A DNA stretch of 39,411 nt from an uncultured Bacilli bacterium (GTDB lineage: Bacteria; Bacillota_I; Bacilli_A; RF39; UBA660): positions 1 to 39,411 of the forward strand of contig CAKOXL010000012.1 of NCBI GenBank assembly GCA_934130105.1. Direction: 5' to 3'. A model generated the notes under the pieces. That model was not told where the DNA came from. It searched no databases and saw only the letters and a list, made by a program, of their open reading frames with translations. Position numbers and translations under genes: made by a program. Positions 1-6,837 of the stretch are shown in pieces (positions within the stretch are counted from its first letter, which is position 1; each line of letters starts with the position of its first letter).

Positions 1-1
1 A

Positions 2-487
2 AATACCTACGTTTACCATGAAGAAGGACTAAATAAATCTTTTGTTAGCAATAATGAATCCAAAGAAAGCTTTAGAGTACAAGGCAGTACTAGAAATGTT
101 TTTGGAGCTAGTAGGTATCATTTATCAAATGGTGTTTACGTAAACAGTAATTCTATTTTATTAAATCCGGCTTCAATGGATTTAGAATATGCTACTACTT
201 TGCAAAAAGAAATTAATTCCCGTGCTTTACAGAAATGGATAGCAAAAGATCCTATTCATAATGATAGAAATAATTTTAAAGAAAGCTTATTAATTAAAAA
301 TTTTGCAGTTAACAATCAAAAATTTAGGTTAATTGATACTAGAAATATGGTACCACTTGGTAAAACAAGTGATCCAATTACAGAGTTAACAGCCGAGCTA
401 TCTATTAAATTAATGTTTTTAGATTCTGTACTTAAAAACTATGAATCTGAAAAAGACAAGAATGAAGAAATCAATATTAAAATGTAA
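2..487 (+). CDS. C-terminal part of an unknown protein (5' end outside window)
   Basis: The reading frame is open from base 2 and ends in TAA at 485-487, so this is the last 161 residues of a gene that starts before the window. The ATG at 176 is internal and has no ribosome site, so I do not take it as the start. The visible part is polar and charged, rich in Asn, Lys and Ser, with no membrane segment and a lysine/glutamate-rich tail. I recognise no domain. A compact hairpin with a T-run follows the stop directly, so this gene ends its transcript here and is not co-transcribed with the lipoprotein gene that follows. Confidence 0.6.
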   Translation, partial: NTYVYHEEGLNKSFVSNNESKESFRVQGSTRNVFGASRYHLSNGVYVNSNSILLNPASMDLEYATTLQKEINSRALQKWIAKDPIHNDRNNFKESLLIKNFAVNNQKFRLIDTRNMVPLGKTSDPITELTAELSIKLMFLDSVLKNYESEKDKNEEINIKM

Positions 488-492
488 TTATT

Positions 493-517
493 AAGATATA
501 CTTTTGTATATCTTTTT
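493..517 (+). terminator. Intrinsic terminator of the 5' partial gene
   Basis: A 9-bp stem (AAGATATAC with GTATATCTT) closes a TTTT loop and runs into a T-rich tract, 5 bases after the stop codon. Confidence 0.75.
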
Positions 518-543
518 GCAGTAGGAGGATACTATTAAGAAAA

Positions 544-572
544 TTGAAAATATATAATAGATTTGTTACTAT
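544..572 (+). promoter_or_regulatory. SigA-type promoter of lipoprotein cassette A
   Basis: TTGAAA (544-549), a 17-base spacer, then TACTAT (567-572). The same promoter with the same spacing precedes the second cassette at 3537-3565, so it was copied with the genes. Confidence 0.7.
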
Positions 573-601
573 ATAGTTAGACATTCTAAGGAGTATAATA
601 T

Positions 602-1387
602 ATGAAAAAAATTATTAGTGTAGAAGAATCTACTCAGATTCAAAAATTACAGAGAAAAAAATTAAATTATAAAATAGGTGCTTTTTGTACCGCAATACTA
701 ATTGCATTTTCAAATACTGGTTGCAGTATTAAGCAAGCTGAAAACGGTTTTAATCAATATGAGGATGGTGAAAGCATCGACCATTTTAATTTAAAAAATG
801 CTTTATACCAAACATTTGATTTTGATGTACTTACATCACCTGATAAAATAAAAGTTTACCATAACCTAAATAATACAGGGTATTTGTTAAGTTATGATAT
901 CAGTCGTGATATAAGCCGTAATGATGATGAATGGGAAATATTAGGAACTTTCGAGGATTATGATATTTCTTCTGATTTGTTGTCTTTTTATAATCAAACA
1001 AATGAAACAGTTAATTGTTATAGAGAATATGTAAGAGAGTATAATGTTAGTACGAATAAATATAGTGAATGGCATTCTACAGATAATACTATGGCTATAA
1101 CTGATACTGTACCACAGATAACTCCAACTAGTGAATGGAGATTTGAAGCATATGATAATACAAATACTTATACTTATCAAGATCTTAATATTTATACTAG
1201 CAATTCTCTGGTTGTTCCTGCATTTGAAGATGTTAGTAATGCTACTAGAACTATATCAAGTATTTATATAGGAATAGATAATATAGAAAATGGTTTAAAA
1301 AATGTTAATCCAGAAAAATGGGAGAATAAAGGAAACTTAGATAACTATGTAAATAGTATGGCACATACTATAGAAAGAGGTAGATAG
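602..1387 (+). CDS. Predicted lipoprotein, cassette copy A
   Basis: The protein has 261 residues. An N-terminal charged stretch of about 24 residues is followed by a hydrophobic segment and a lipobox-like NTGCS, with Cys41 as the likely lipidated residue; the protein would then be anchored outside the membrane. The rest is Asp/Asn/Tyr-rich and matches no family I know. It is nearly identical to the protein at 3595-4377 except for patches around residues 100-107 and 200-215. It is followed after 2 bases by a small gene that is duplicated with it. A ribosome site (AAGGAG) precedes the ATG. Lipoprotein call is good; function unknown. Confidence 0.7.
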   Translation: MKKIISVEESTQIQKLQRKKLNYKIGAFCTAILIAFSNTGCSIKQAENGFNQYEDGESIDHFNLKNALYQTFDFDVLTSPDKIKVYHNLNNTGYLLSYDISRDISRNDDEWEILGTFEDYDISSDLLSFYNQTNETVNCYREYVREYNVSTNKYSEWHSTDNTMAITDTVPQITPTSEWRFEAYDNTNTYTYQDLNIYTSNSLVVPAFEDVSNATRTISSIYIGIDNIENGLKNVNPEKWENKGNLDNYVNSMAHTIERGR

Positions 1388-1389
1388 TT

Positions 1390-1656
1390 ATGAATAGAAT
1401 AGGCAAGATTATTATGCTTGATGATCAAACAAAATATATGATAATGGATCAAGGTAATTATAATCAAAAATGTTATTTTATGATGAGTAAGTTAGATAAT
1501 TTTGATAATCTAACAGAAGAATTTTCTATTATGGAAGAAGAAGTAGTAAATGGTGAAAGTTTATTATCAAAAGTAACAGACAATAAATTATTAGAAGCAT
1601 TAGCAAAATATTTTAGAGAAAGAGCGTTAAAGTCAGAAGAAACACCTTCAATATAA
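1390..1656 (+). CDS. Small acidic cytoplasmic protein, cassette copy A
   Basis: This 88-residue protein has no signal or membrane segment. The first half looks like short beta strands (IIMLDDQTKYMIMDQ, CYFMMSKLD) followed by an acidic stretch and a C-terminal helix. The layout faintly recalls small DUF1292-type proteins, but I would not assign it. The start lies 2 bases after the lipoprotein stop, and the GAGG at the end of that gene is the ribosome site, so the two are translationally coupled. The same pair recurs at 3595-4646, which argues that the two products work together. No terminator is obvious after it. Confidence 0.7.
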   Translation: MNRIGKIIMLDDQTKYMIMDQGNYNQKCYFMMSKLDNFDNLTEEFSIMEEEVVNGESLLSKVTDNKLLEALAKYFRERALKSEETPSI

Positions 1657-1734
1657 GCAATAAATTAAACGATACATAATACTTAAGACATTATCATAAG
1701 ATAAACATATTCATACTTTATTATCAAAAAATGA

Positions 1735-1763
1735 TTGACTTTTCTAAATTATAGTAGTAATAT
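1735..1763 (+). promoter_or_regulatory. SigA promoter of the leader ORF / RelA-SpoT unit
   Basis: TTGACT (1735-1740), a 17-base spacer and TAATAT (1758-1763). Transcription would start near 1770, just ahead of a strong ribosome site for the 32-codon ORF. I see no other promoter before the RelA/SpoT gene. Confidence 0.75.
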
Positions 1764-1791
1764 CAATCTTAATATTTCAGGGGGTGATGTT

Positions 1792-1890
1792 ATGAAACAC
1801 TTTATCAAACCTATTGATTTTGGTAATTGTTTATTTGCAAATGATATTTTCAAATGCTTTCATAATGCATTCCTTAGAATAAAAGCGTAA
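1792..1890 (+). CDS. 32-residue leader peptide upstream of RelA/SpoT homologue
   Basis: A short ORF with a very strong ribosome site (CAGGGGGTGATG, ending 2 bases before the ATG). The peptide has six phenylalanines (residues 4, 10, 15, 20, 23, 27), two cysteines (13, 22) and a basic end (LRIKA); it begins MKHFIKPIDFGNC. Its last three codons and stop (AAA GCG TAA) fall inside the 5' arm of the terminator at 1881-1916. This arrangement is that of a leader peptide whose translation decides whether the terminator folds. It could instead be a free-standing small protein gene with its own terminator. I recognise no family. Confidence 0.6.
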   Translation: MKHFIKPIDFGNCLFANDIFKCFHNAFLRIKA

Positions 1891-1919
1891 CGCCGTTTTG
1901 GTCTGTTTACGCTTTTTTT
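1881..1919 (+). terminator. Intrinsic terminator / attenuator before RelA-SpoT gene
   Basis: A 10-bp perfect stem (AAAAGCGTAA at 1881-1890 with TTACGCTTTT at 1907-1916) with a 16-base loop and a T-run. The ribosome site of the next gene starts only about 8 bases later, so RelA/SpoT expression from the upstream promoter needs read-through. Confidence 0.8.
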
Positions 1920-1939
1920 AATTATTGGAGGTGGGGATT

Positions 1940-3382
1940 TTGAAAAGTGCATCTTTAGATGATTTACTAAAACTATTATCTACTTATTCAGAAGAAGAAG
2001 TAGATAAAATAAAAAGAGCATACAATTATGCTTATAATTTGCATCGTGGGCAATATAGACAAAGTGGAGAGGAATATATAACTCATCCATTAGCTGTTGC
2101 ATGTATTTTGGCCGAGATGCACGCTGATGCCGATACAATATGTGCAGGTCTTCTACATGATACTATGGAAGATACAAATACTACTAAAGAAGAAATAGCA
2201 GAAAATTTTGGAAGCGACGTTGCCAATTTAGTAGATGGTGTTACTAAAATTAGTAAAATGAATTTTTCTAAACAGGAACAAAATTTGGCTAATACCAGAA
2301 AAATAATCACTAGTATGGCTACTGATATTAGAACAATTATTATCAAATTAGCTGATCGATTACATAATATGAGAACACTAGAGTTTAAATCAGAGTTTAA
2401 GCAAAAAGAAAATTCAGTAGAAACTATGGAAATATTTGTTCCAATTGCGTACCAGATAGGTGCATATCGTATTAAAAGTGAATTAGAGGATTTATCACTA
2501 CAATACTTAGAACCTAATATATATAAAAGCTTACAAGAAAAAATAATAAGGATTGAAGAAGAGAGTAATCCTTGCATTCAAGAAATGTTATTTAAAATTA
2601 ATAAAATACTAAGCGATAGAAATATACCTAATGAAATTAAGGTAAGAACCAAAAATATCTATGGTATCTATAAAAGATTATATTATCAGAATCATCAAAA
2701 ATTAAGTGATATTCATGATTTAATATCTTTTAAAATTATGGTAGATGAAATAGATACTTGCTATTTATTACTAAGACCAATACATGAAACATATAAACCA
2801 GTAAATAGTAAATTTAAAGATTATATATGTAATCCTAAGACAAATATGTATCAATCACTTCATACTACGGTTTTTGGACCAGATAGTAGACTAATTCAAA
2901 TGCAGATTAGAACTTTCGATATGGATAAAATAGCATCTTTTGGACTTCCAACATATTGGGCTATTAATAAGGATGAAGCAAGAGAAAGAATGCAAGCGGA
3001 TTTAAGAAGTAAGTACCCATTTTATAATTCACTATTAGAAATTAATCAAGCATTTGGTGATAATTTGGAATTTGTAAACCAAGTAAAAAGAGAACTATTT
3101 TCTGAAAAAGTTTATGTATATACTACTAAAGGTGAAACAATTGAGCTTCCAAAAGGGTCTACTCCTATTGATTTTGCTTACCAAATTAGTAGAGATTTAG
3201 GAAACACTATGATTCAAGCAGTTGTAAACGATAAAAACGTACCAGTTGATTATGAATTAAAAAATAAAGATAGAGTAAGAATTATAACAGATGATCTTTC
3301 TTTTGGACCTAGAAGTGAATGGATAGATAAAGTTAAAACAACTAAAGCTAAAAGAATGATAAAGGAATTTATTAGGGGATAG
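1940..3382 (+). CDS. RelA/SpoT homologue, probably a (p)ppGpp hydrolase with degenerate synthetase
   Basis: I chose the TTG at 1940 as start because GGAGGTGGGG lies 4-13 bases upstream; the TTG at 1925 would include that site. The protein has 480 residues against roughly 730 for a full Rel. The HD hydrolase domain (about residues 20-170) keeps the YRQSGEEYITHP box, His73-Asp74 with Glu77-Asp78 (HDTMED) and KLADRLHNMRT. The synthetase domain (about 225-345) keeps Arg236, Asp260 and FKDYI...NMYQSLHTTV, but the essential Glu of the EIQIRT motif is Gln320 (IQMQIRT) and the GRPK loop reads VRTK. A TGS domain (about 385-445) follows and the protein ends there, without helical, zinc-finger or ACT domains. 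Family knowledge says this Glu is needed for synthesis; the inference is a hydrolase-biased enzyme. Confidence 0.85.
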   Translation: MKSASLDDLLKLLSTYSEEEVDKIKRAYNYAYNLHRGQYRQSGEEYITHPLAVACILAEMHADADTICAGLLHDTMEDTNTTKEEIAENFGSDVANLVDGVTKISKMNFSKQEQNLANTRKIITSMATDIRTIIIKLADRLHNMRTLEFKSEFKQKENSVETMEIFVPIAYQIGAYRIKSELEDLSLQYLEPNIYKSLQEKIIRIEEESNPCIQEMLFKINKILSDRNIPNEIKVRTKNIYGIYKRLYYQNHQKLSDIHDLISFKIMVDEIDTCYLLLRPIHETYKPVNSKFKDYICNPKTNMYQSLHTTVFGPDSRLIQMQIRTFDMDKIASFGLPTYWAINKDEARERMQADLRSKYPFYNSLLEINQAFGDNLEFVNQVKRELFSEKVYVYTTKGETIELPKGSTPIDFAYQISRDLGNTMIQAVVNDKNVPVDYELKNKDRVRIITDDLSFGPRSEWIDKVKTTKAKRMIKEFIRG

Positions 3383-3449
3383 TAGTATTTAGGAATCTAC
3401 TATGTATATAGAGTTAGCTAATTACTTAAAAAATGAATAAATTAAAAAC

Positions 3450-3482
3450 AGAGAAATTATATATCATTAGTTTCTCTTTTTT
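3450..3482 (+). terminator. Intrinsic terminator after RelA/SpoT gene
   Basis: AGAGAAA (3450-3456) pairs with TTTCTCT (3471-3477) and is followed by a T-run. A second hairpin (ATAGTAG at 3378-3384 with CTACTAT at 3396-3402) overlaps the stop codon but has no T-run. Confidence 0.65.
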
Positions 3483-3536
3483 ATATAAAAATAAAAACAT
3501 CAGATGCCACAATTTGCACAAAAACTATTAAAGCAA

Positions 3537-3565
3537 TTGAAAATATATGATAGATTTGTTACTAT
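3537..3565 (+). promoter_or_regulatory. SigA-type promoter of lipoprotein cassette B
   Basis: TTGAAA (3537-3542), a 17-base spacer and TACTAT (3560-3565), the copy of the promoter at 544-572. Confidence 0.7.
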
Positions 3566-3594
3566 ATAATTAATAAGTCTAAGGAGATGTATAA

Positions 3595-4377
3595 ATGAAA
3601 AAAATTGTTAACGTAGAAGAATCTAATCAAATTCAAAAACTACAAAGAAAAAAATTAAATTATAAAATAGGCGCTTTTTGTACAGCAATACTAATTGCAT
3701 TTTCAAATACTGGTTGCAGTATTAAGCAAGCTGAAAATGGTTTTAATCAATATGAGGATGGTGAAAGCATCGACCATTTTAATTTAAAAGATGCCTTATA
3801 TCAAACATTTGATTTTGATGTACTTACATCACCTGATAAAATAAATGTTTATCATAATCTAAACAATACAGGGTATTTGCTTGACTATTATCATACAAGT
3901 GTACATATTTATGGTGATGAATGGGAAATATTAGGAACTTTCGAGGATTATGATATTTCTTCTGATTTGTTATCTTTTTATAATAAGATAAATGAAACTT
4001 CTAGCTGTTATAGAGAATATACAAGAGAGTATAATGCTGACACTAATCAATATAGTGAATGGCACCAAACAGATAATACTATAGCTATAACTGATACTGT
4101 ACCACAGATAACTCCAACTAGTGAATGGAGAATTGAAGTGTATGATAATACGAATACTTATACCTATCAAGATCTTAATATTTATACTAGCAATTCTCTG
4201 GTTGTTCCTACCGGTGAAAGTATTAATGATGGGGTAATTACTACATCTAGTATTTATATAGGAATAGATAATCCAGAAGATGGTTTAAAAACAGTTAATC
4301 CGGTAAAATGGGAGAATAAAGGAAATTTAGATAGCTATGTAAATAGTATGACACATACTATAGAAAGAGGTAGATAG
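3595..4377 (+). CDS. Predicted lipoprotein, cassette copy B
   Basis: The protein has 260 residues, with the same basic N-terminus, hydrophobic segment and lipobox (NTGC, Cys41) as copy A. Most residues match copy A exactly, including EWEILGTFEDYDISSDLL. Two stretches differ strongly: just before EWEILG (YYHTSVHIYG here, YDISRDISRND in copy A) and just after NSLVVP. Short dense differences inside an otherwise conserved protein suggest selection or recombination on surface loops; this is inference. AAGGAG precedes the ATG. Family and role unknown. Confidence 0.7.
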   Translation: MKKIVNVEESNQIQKLQRKKLNYKIGAFCTAILIAFSNTGCSIKQAENGFNQYEDGESIDHFNLKDALYQTFDFDVLTSPDKINVYHNLNNTGYLLDYYHTSVHIYGDEWEILGTFEDYDISSDLLSFYNKINETSSCYREYTREYNADTNQYSEWHQTDNTIAITDTVPQITPTSEWRIEVYDNTNTYTYQDLNIYTSNSLVVPTGESINDGVITTSSIYIGIDNPEDGLKTVNPVKWENKGNLDSYVNSMTHTIERGR

Positions 4378-4379
4378 TT

Positions 4380-4646
4380 ATGAATAGAATAGGTAAGATT
4401 ATTATGCTTGATGATAAAACGAAATATATGATAATGGATCAGGGTAATTATAATCAAAAGTGTTATTTTATGATGAGTAAGTTAGATAATTATGATAATC
4501 TAACAGAAGAATTTTCTATTATGGAGGAAACAGTAGTAAATAGTGAAAGCCTATTATCAACAGTAACAGACAATAAATTATTAGAAGCATTAGCAAAATA
4601 TTTTAGAGAAAGAGCATTAAATTCAGAAGAAGCACCTTCAATATAA
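4380..4646 (+). CDS. Small acidic cytoplasmic protein, cassette copy B
   Basis: An 88-residue protein differing from copy A at only a few positions, such as Asn-to-Tyr in KLDNYDN and EETVVNSES for EEEVVNGES. It starts 2 bases after the lipoprotein stop, as in copy A. It contains no membrane segment and no motif I can name. Conserved pairing with the lipoprotein in both copies points to a shared task. Confidence 0.7.
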   Translation: MNRIGKIIMLDDKTKYMIMDQGNYNQKCYFMMSKLDNYDNLTEEFSIMEETVVNSESLLSTVTDNKLLEALAKYFRERALNSEEAPSI

Positions 4647-4690
4647 ACAATAAATTAAACGATACATAATACTAGCAACAAATATTGAAA

Positions 4691-4719
4691 TTGACAAAAA
4701 GTAAATTTTATGTTACAAT
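4691..4719 (+). promoter_or_regulatory. Consensus SigA promoter of the adenylate-forming enzyme gene
   Basis: TTGACA (4691-4696), a 17-base spacer and TACAAT (4714-4719). Its position rules out upstream start codons for the next gene. Confidence 0.85.
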
Positions 4720-4762
4720 ATGCCCAATTTCGAGCAGTATTAGGAAGAGAAAGAGGGAAAAT

Positions 4763-6781
4763 ATGAAAAATTTAAAAGTGAATGAAGAATTAATTTCTAA
4801 GGTTCAAGAAACTTATAAACTAGATAGAAAATCTAGTATTAGATTTATTCAAAGAAAACCATCTTTAATGAAAAAACATATAAAAAATGAAAAGAATATA
4901 ATTAAAGAACTGAAAAGATTAAATCAAAATCCTGAATATTGCTGGGCTATCGACATGGAAAACCGCAATTTAGATAGATTAGATGATTGTGCTTTATTTT
5001 ATCGTGGTAATTCTATTACATATCGCGAATTGTTTAAACAACGTGATAGTTTTGCTAAATCTTTTAAAGCTTTAGGTATTGAAAAAGGTGATGAGATACC
5101 AATTTGTATATCTAATATCCCGGAACTTGTTTCTATGCTTATGGCTATTAATATGATAGGGGCTAAAGCTAATATTTTTGGTGCGGATTTTAGCCACGAT
5201 TATATTGAGGAAATATTAAATGGTTGCAGTAAAAAAATATTTATTGCATCTGATGATAATTATGAAAAAGTAAAAGATGTTGTATCAGAAGTTGGAAATG
5301 CCAAAAAAATAATTTTTTCTTTGGCCGATTCACTACCAAATGGTATTGATCCATACTATGAATATGATAAGCCTTTTTATGAATTTAAAAGTAGGGTAAC
5401 TGATTTTAAAAAAGATGATAGTACCATCATGTCAAAGGCGGATTTCATTGAATCAGGAAAAAATTACACTGGTCCTGTAAAAGAAAGAGTTAGTTTGGAA
5501 GATGAATTTACTATTACATATAGTAGTGGCTCAACTAAAATTGGTAGACCAAAGGCAATCGTTCACACTAACCGTAGTTATGTAACTATGGCTAGATTCC
5601 ATGATACTGACTTATCAAGATTGCCAGAAATGAAAAACATAATTGGTTTAGCCCATATTCCACCACATTCAAATACAGATTTGATTACCAGTATCTCTGA
5701 TACATTATCACAAGGATGTACTGTTGCTTTAGAACCTATTTATGATAAGTCTTTCTTTGCTAGAAGTTTATATATTAATAAACCAGATTATGTTCCTGCA
5801 ACTAGAAGCTTTTGGATCTATGCCATTAAGAACTTTAATGGTGATGAATTTTTAAAAAATACTGATTGGTCATTTTTAAAAATACCAGTATCAGTTGGAG
5901 AGGCTATTTCTCAAAATGAAGAAAAATTTATTAATCAAGGGTTTAGAAAACTAAAAGCAGGTAAAGATAAGCTACCACGTCCATTATATCCTTTAACCAT
6001 TTCAATTGGTGGTGGAGACTGTGAACATGGTGGAATATTTTTTACAATGTTTAAAATTTTAAGAGAAAAAGTTTCATTTAGTAAAGATGATTTTGGGCTA
6101 GTACCTTTTCAATCAGTTGAATGTACTGCACTAAGAGAAGATGGTAGTGAGTGTAATTATGGAGAATTGGGAAGACTGGTAGCTAATTCCCCAGGAAATA
6201 TGAAAAAGTACAAAAATAATCCAACTGCAACAGATAAATTTTTTATAAAAGATAATAATGGTAAGGTATGGGCCGATTGTCATGTCTGGGGTTATATTAA
6301 TCATAAAGGAAATGCTATTATGAAAGGCAGAATGGGTAATGAATTTCATTTATCAGATGGTTCATTGTATCCAACATTCCTAATATCTGATATTGTTTTA
6401 AAAGATACTAAAAATATTTTATCCTGTGAGGTTGTAAATGTTTCAGATAATAATGGTATAGAAATTCCAGTTATTCATTTTGAGCTTCAGCCTAACAGAA
6501 ACAAAAAAATATTTAAAACTTTAGATGGTATTAGTGCAAGAATTCAAAAATATGTGCCAAAAGAGTTAGCCGATAGGATTATATTTAGAGTACATAGTGG
6601 TAACGATTCATTTTTACTTACTGGTTGTGGTAAAAGAAGCGTACTAGCATTAGAAGAGGAAAAATTTTCTTTTAATTGCTTCAAATATAATCAAGATGGC
6701 TATATAGAGTTAATCGACAGCAATTACATTTACTCTTACCAAAAAGAACCAAATAAAGAAAAATGTAAAAAAGTGCAATAG
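4763..6781 (+). CDS. AMP-binding (ANL superfamily) acyl-adenylate/acyl-CoA synthetase-like protein
   Basis: The start at ATG 4763 is set by the promoter at 4691-4719 and by AGAGGG about 6 bases upstream, giving 672 residues. The protein resembles ANL enzymes, which activate a carboxylic acid as an acyl-AMP. The phosphate-binding loop reads YSSGSTKIGRPKAIVHTN, where the usual form is TSGTTGxPKG. The AMP-site aromatic motif is replaced by GGGDCEHGG, and the hinge region reads WGYINHKGNAIMKGRMGNEF. A lysine in the C-terminal lid (TGCGKRS) matches the catalytic A10 lysine. The substrate cannot be told. There is no carrier protein or CoA pathway gene nearby, and it is transcribed alone between its own promoter and terminator. 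Superfamily sure, enzyme activity less so. Confidence 0.8.
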   Translation: MKNLKVNEELISKVQETYKLDRKSSIRFIQRKPSLMKKHIKNEKNIIKELKRLNQNPEYCWAIDMENRNLDRLDDCALFYRGNSITYRELFKQRDSFAKSFKALGIEKGDEIPICISNIPELVSMLMAINMIGAKANIFGADFSHDYIEEILNGCSKKIFIASDDNYEKVKDVVSEVGNAKKIIFSLADSLPNGIDPYYEYDKPFYEFKSRVTDFKKDDSTIMSKADFIESGKNYTGPVKERVSLEDEFTITYSSGSTKIGRPKAIVHTNRSYVTMARFHDTDLSRLPEMKNIIGLAHIPPHSNTDLITSISDTLSQGCTVALEPIYDKSFFARSLYINKPDYVPATRSFWIYAIKNFNGDEFLKNTDWSFLKIPVSVGEAISQNEEKFINQGFRKLKAGKDKLPRPLYPLTISIGGGDCEHGGIFFTMFKILREKVSFSKDDFGLVPFQSVECTALREDGSECNYGELGRLVANSPGNMKKYKNNPTATDKFFIKDNNGKVWADCHVWGYINHKGNAIMKGRMGNEFHLSDGSLYPTFLISDIVLKDTKNILSCEVVNVSDNNGIEIPVIHFELQPNRNKKIFKTLDGISARIQKYVPKELADRIIFRVHSGNDSFLLTGCGKRSVLALEEEKFSFNCFKYNQDGYIELIDSNYIYSYQKEPNKEKCKKVQ

Positions 6782-6792
6782 GCACTTTTTTT
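6767..6792 (+). terminator. Intrinsic terminator overlapping the stop codon of the ANL gene
   Basis: AAAAAAGTGC (6767-6776) pairs with GCAC and the following T-run from 6782; the TAG stop sits in the loop. Confidence 0.85.
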
Positions 6793-6814
6793 CTTTATAT
6801 AATTGTTTTATAAT
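6786..6814 (+). promoter_or_regulatory. Probable promoter of the histidine kinase gene
   Basis: A perfect TATAAT lies at 6809-6814. Exactly 17 bases upstream is TTTTTT (6786-6791), the T-run of the preceding terminator, rather than a TTGACA box. The same layout recurs before parE and the TadE-like gene. Confidence 0.5.
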
Positions 6815-6837
6815 GATTACAATAGGAGTTGATAGTA

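Larger units (their letters stand above)
544..1683 (+). repeat. Duplicated lipoprotein cassette, copy A (about 1.14 kb)
   Basis: The stretch from the TTGAAA promoter through both genes to a shared trailer (ATTAAACGATACATAATACT) recurs at 3537-4673 in the same orientation. Most of it is identical or nearly so. Outside these limits the two copies have unrelated sequence. The DNA between them holds only the leader ORF and the RelA/SpoT gene. Confidence 0.85.
3537..4673 (+). repeat. Duplicated lipoprotein cassette, copy B
   Basis: Direct-orientation copy of 544-1683, sharing promoter, both genes and the trailer that ends in ACATAATACT. It is not flanked by a transposase or obvious inverted repeats. 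Confidence 0.85.

Noticed and set aside
2083..2577. 164-codon ORF on the minus strand inside the RelA/SpoT gene
   Set aside because: Antisense shadow of a gene with clear conserved domains; no ribosome site.
544..4673. Lipoprotein cassette as a composite mobile element
   Set aside because: No transposase, terminal inverted repeats or target duplications were seen; only direct repeats.
4685..4762. Upstream TTG start for the AMP-binding gene
   Set aside because: A consensus SigA promoter (4691-4719) lies inside that extension, so translation must begin at ATG 4763.
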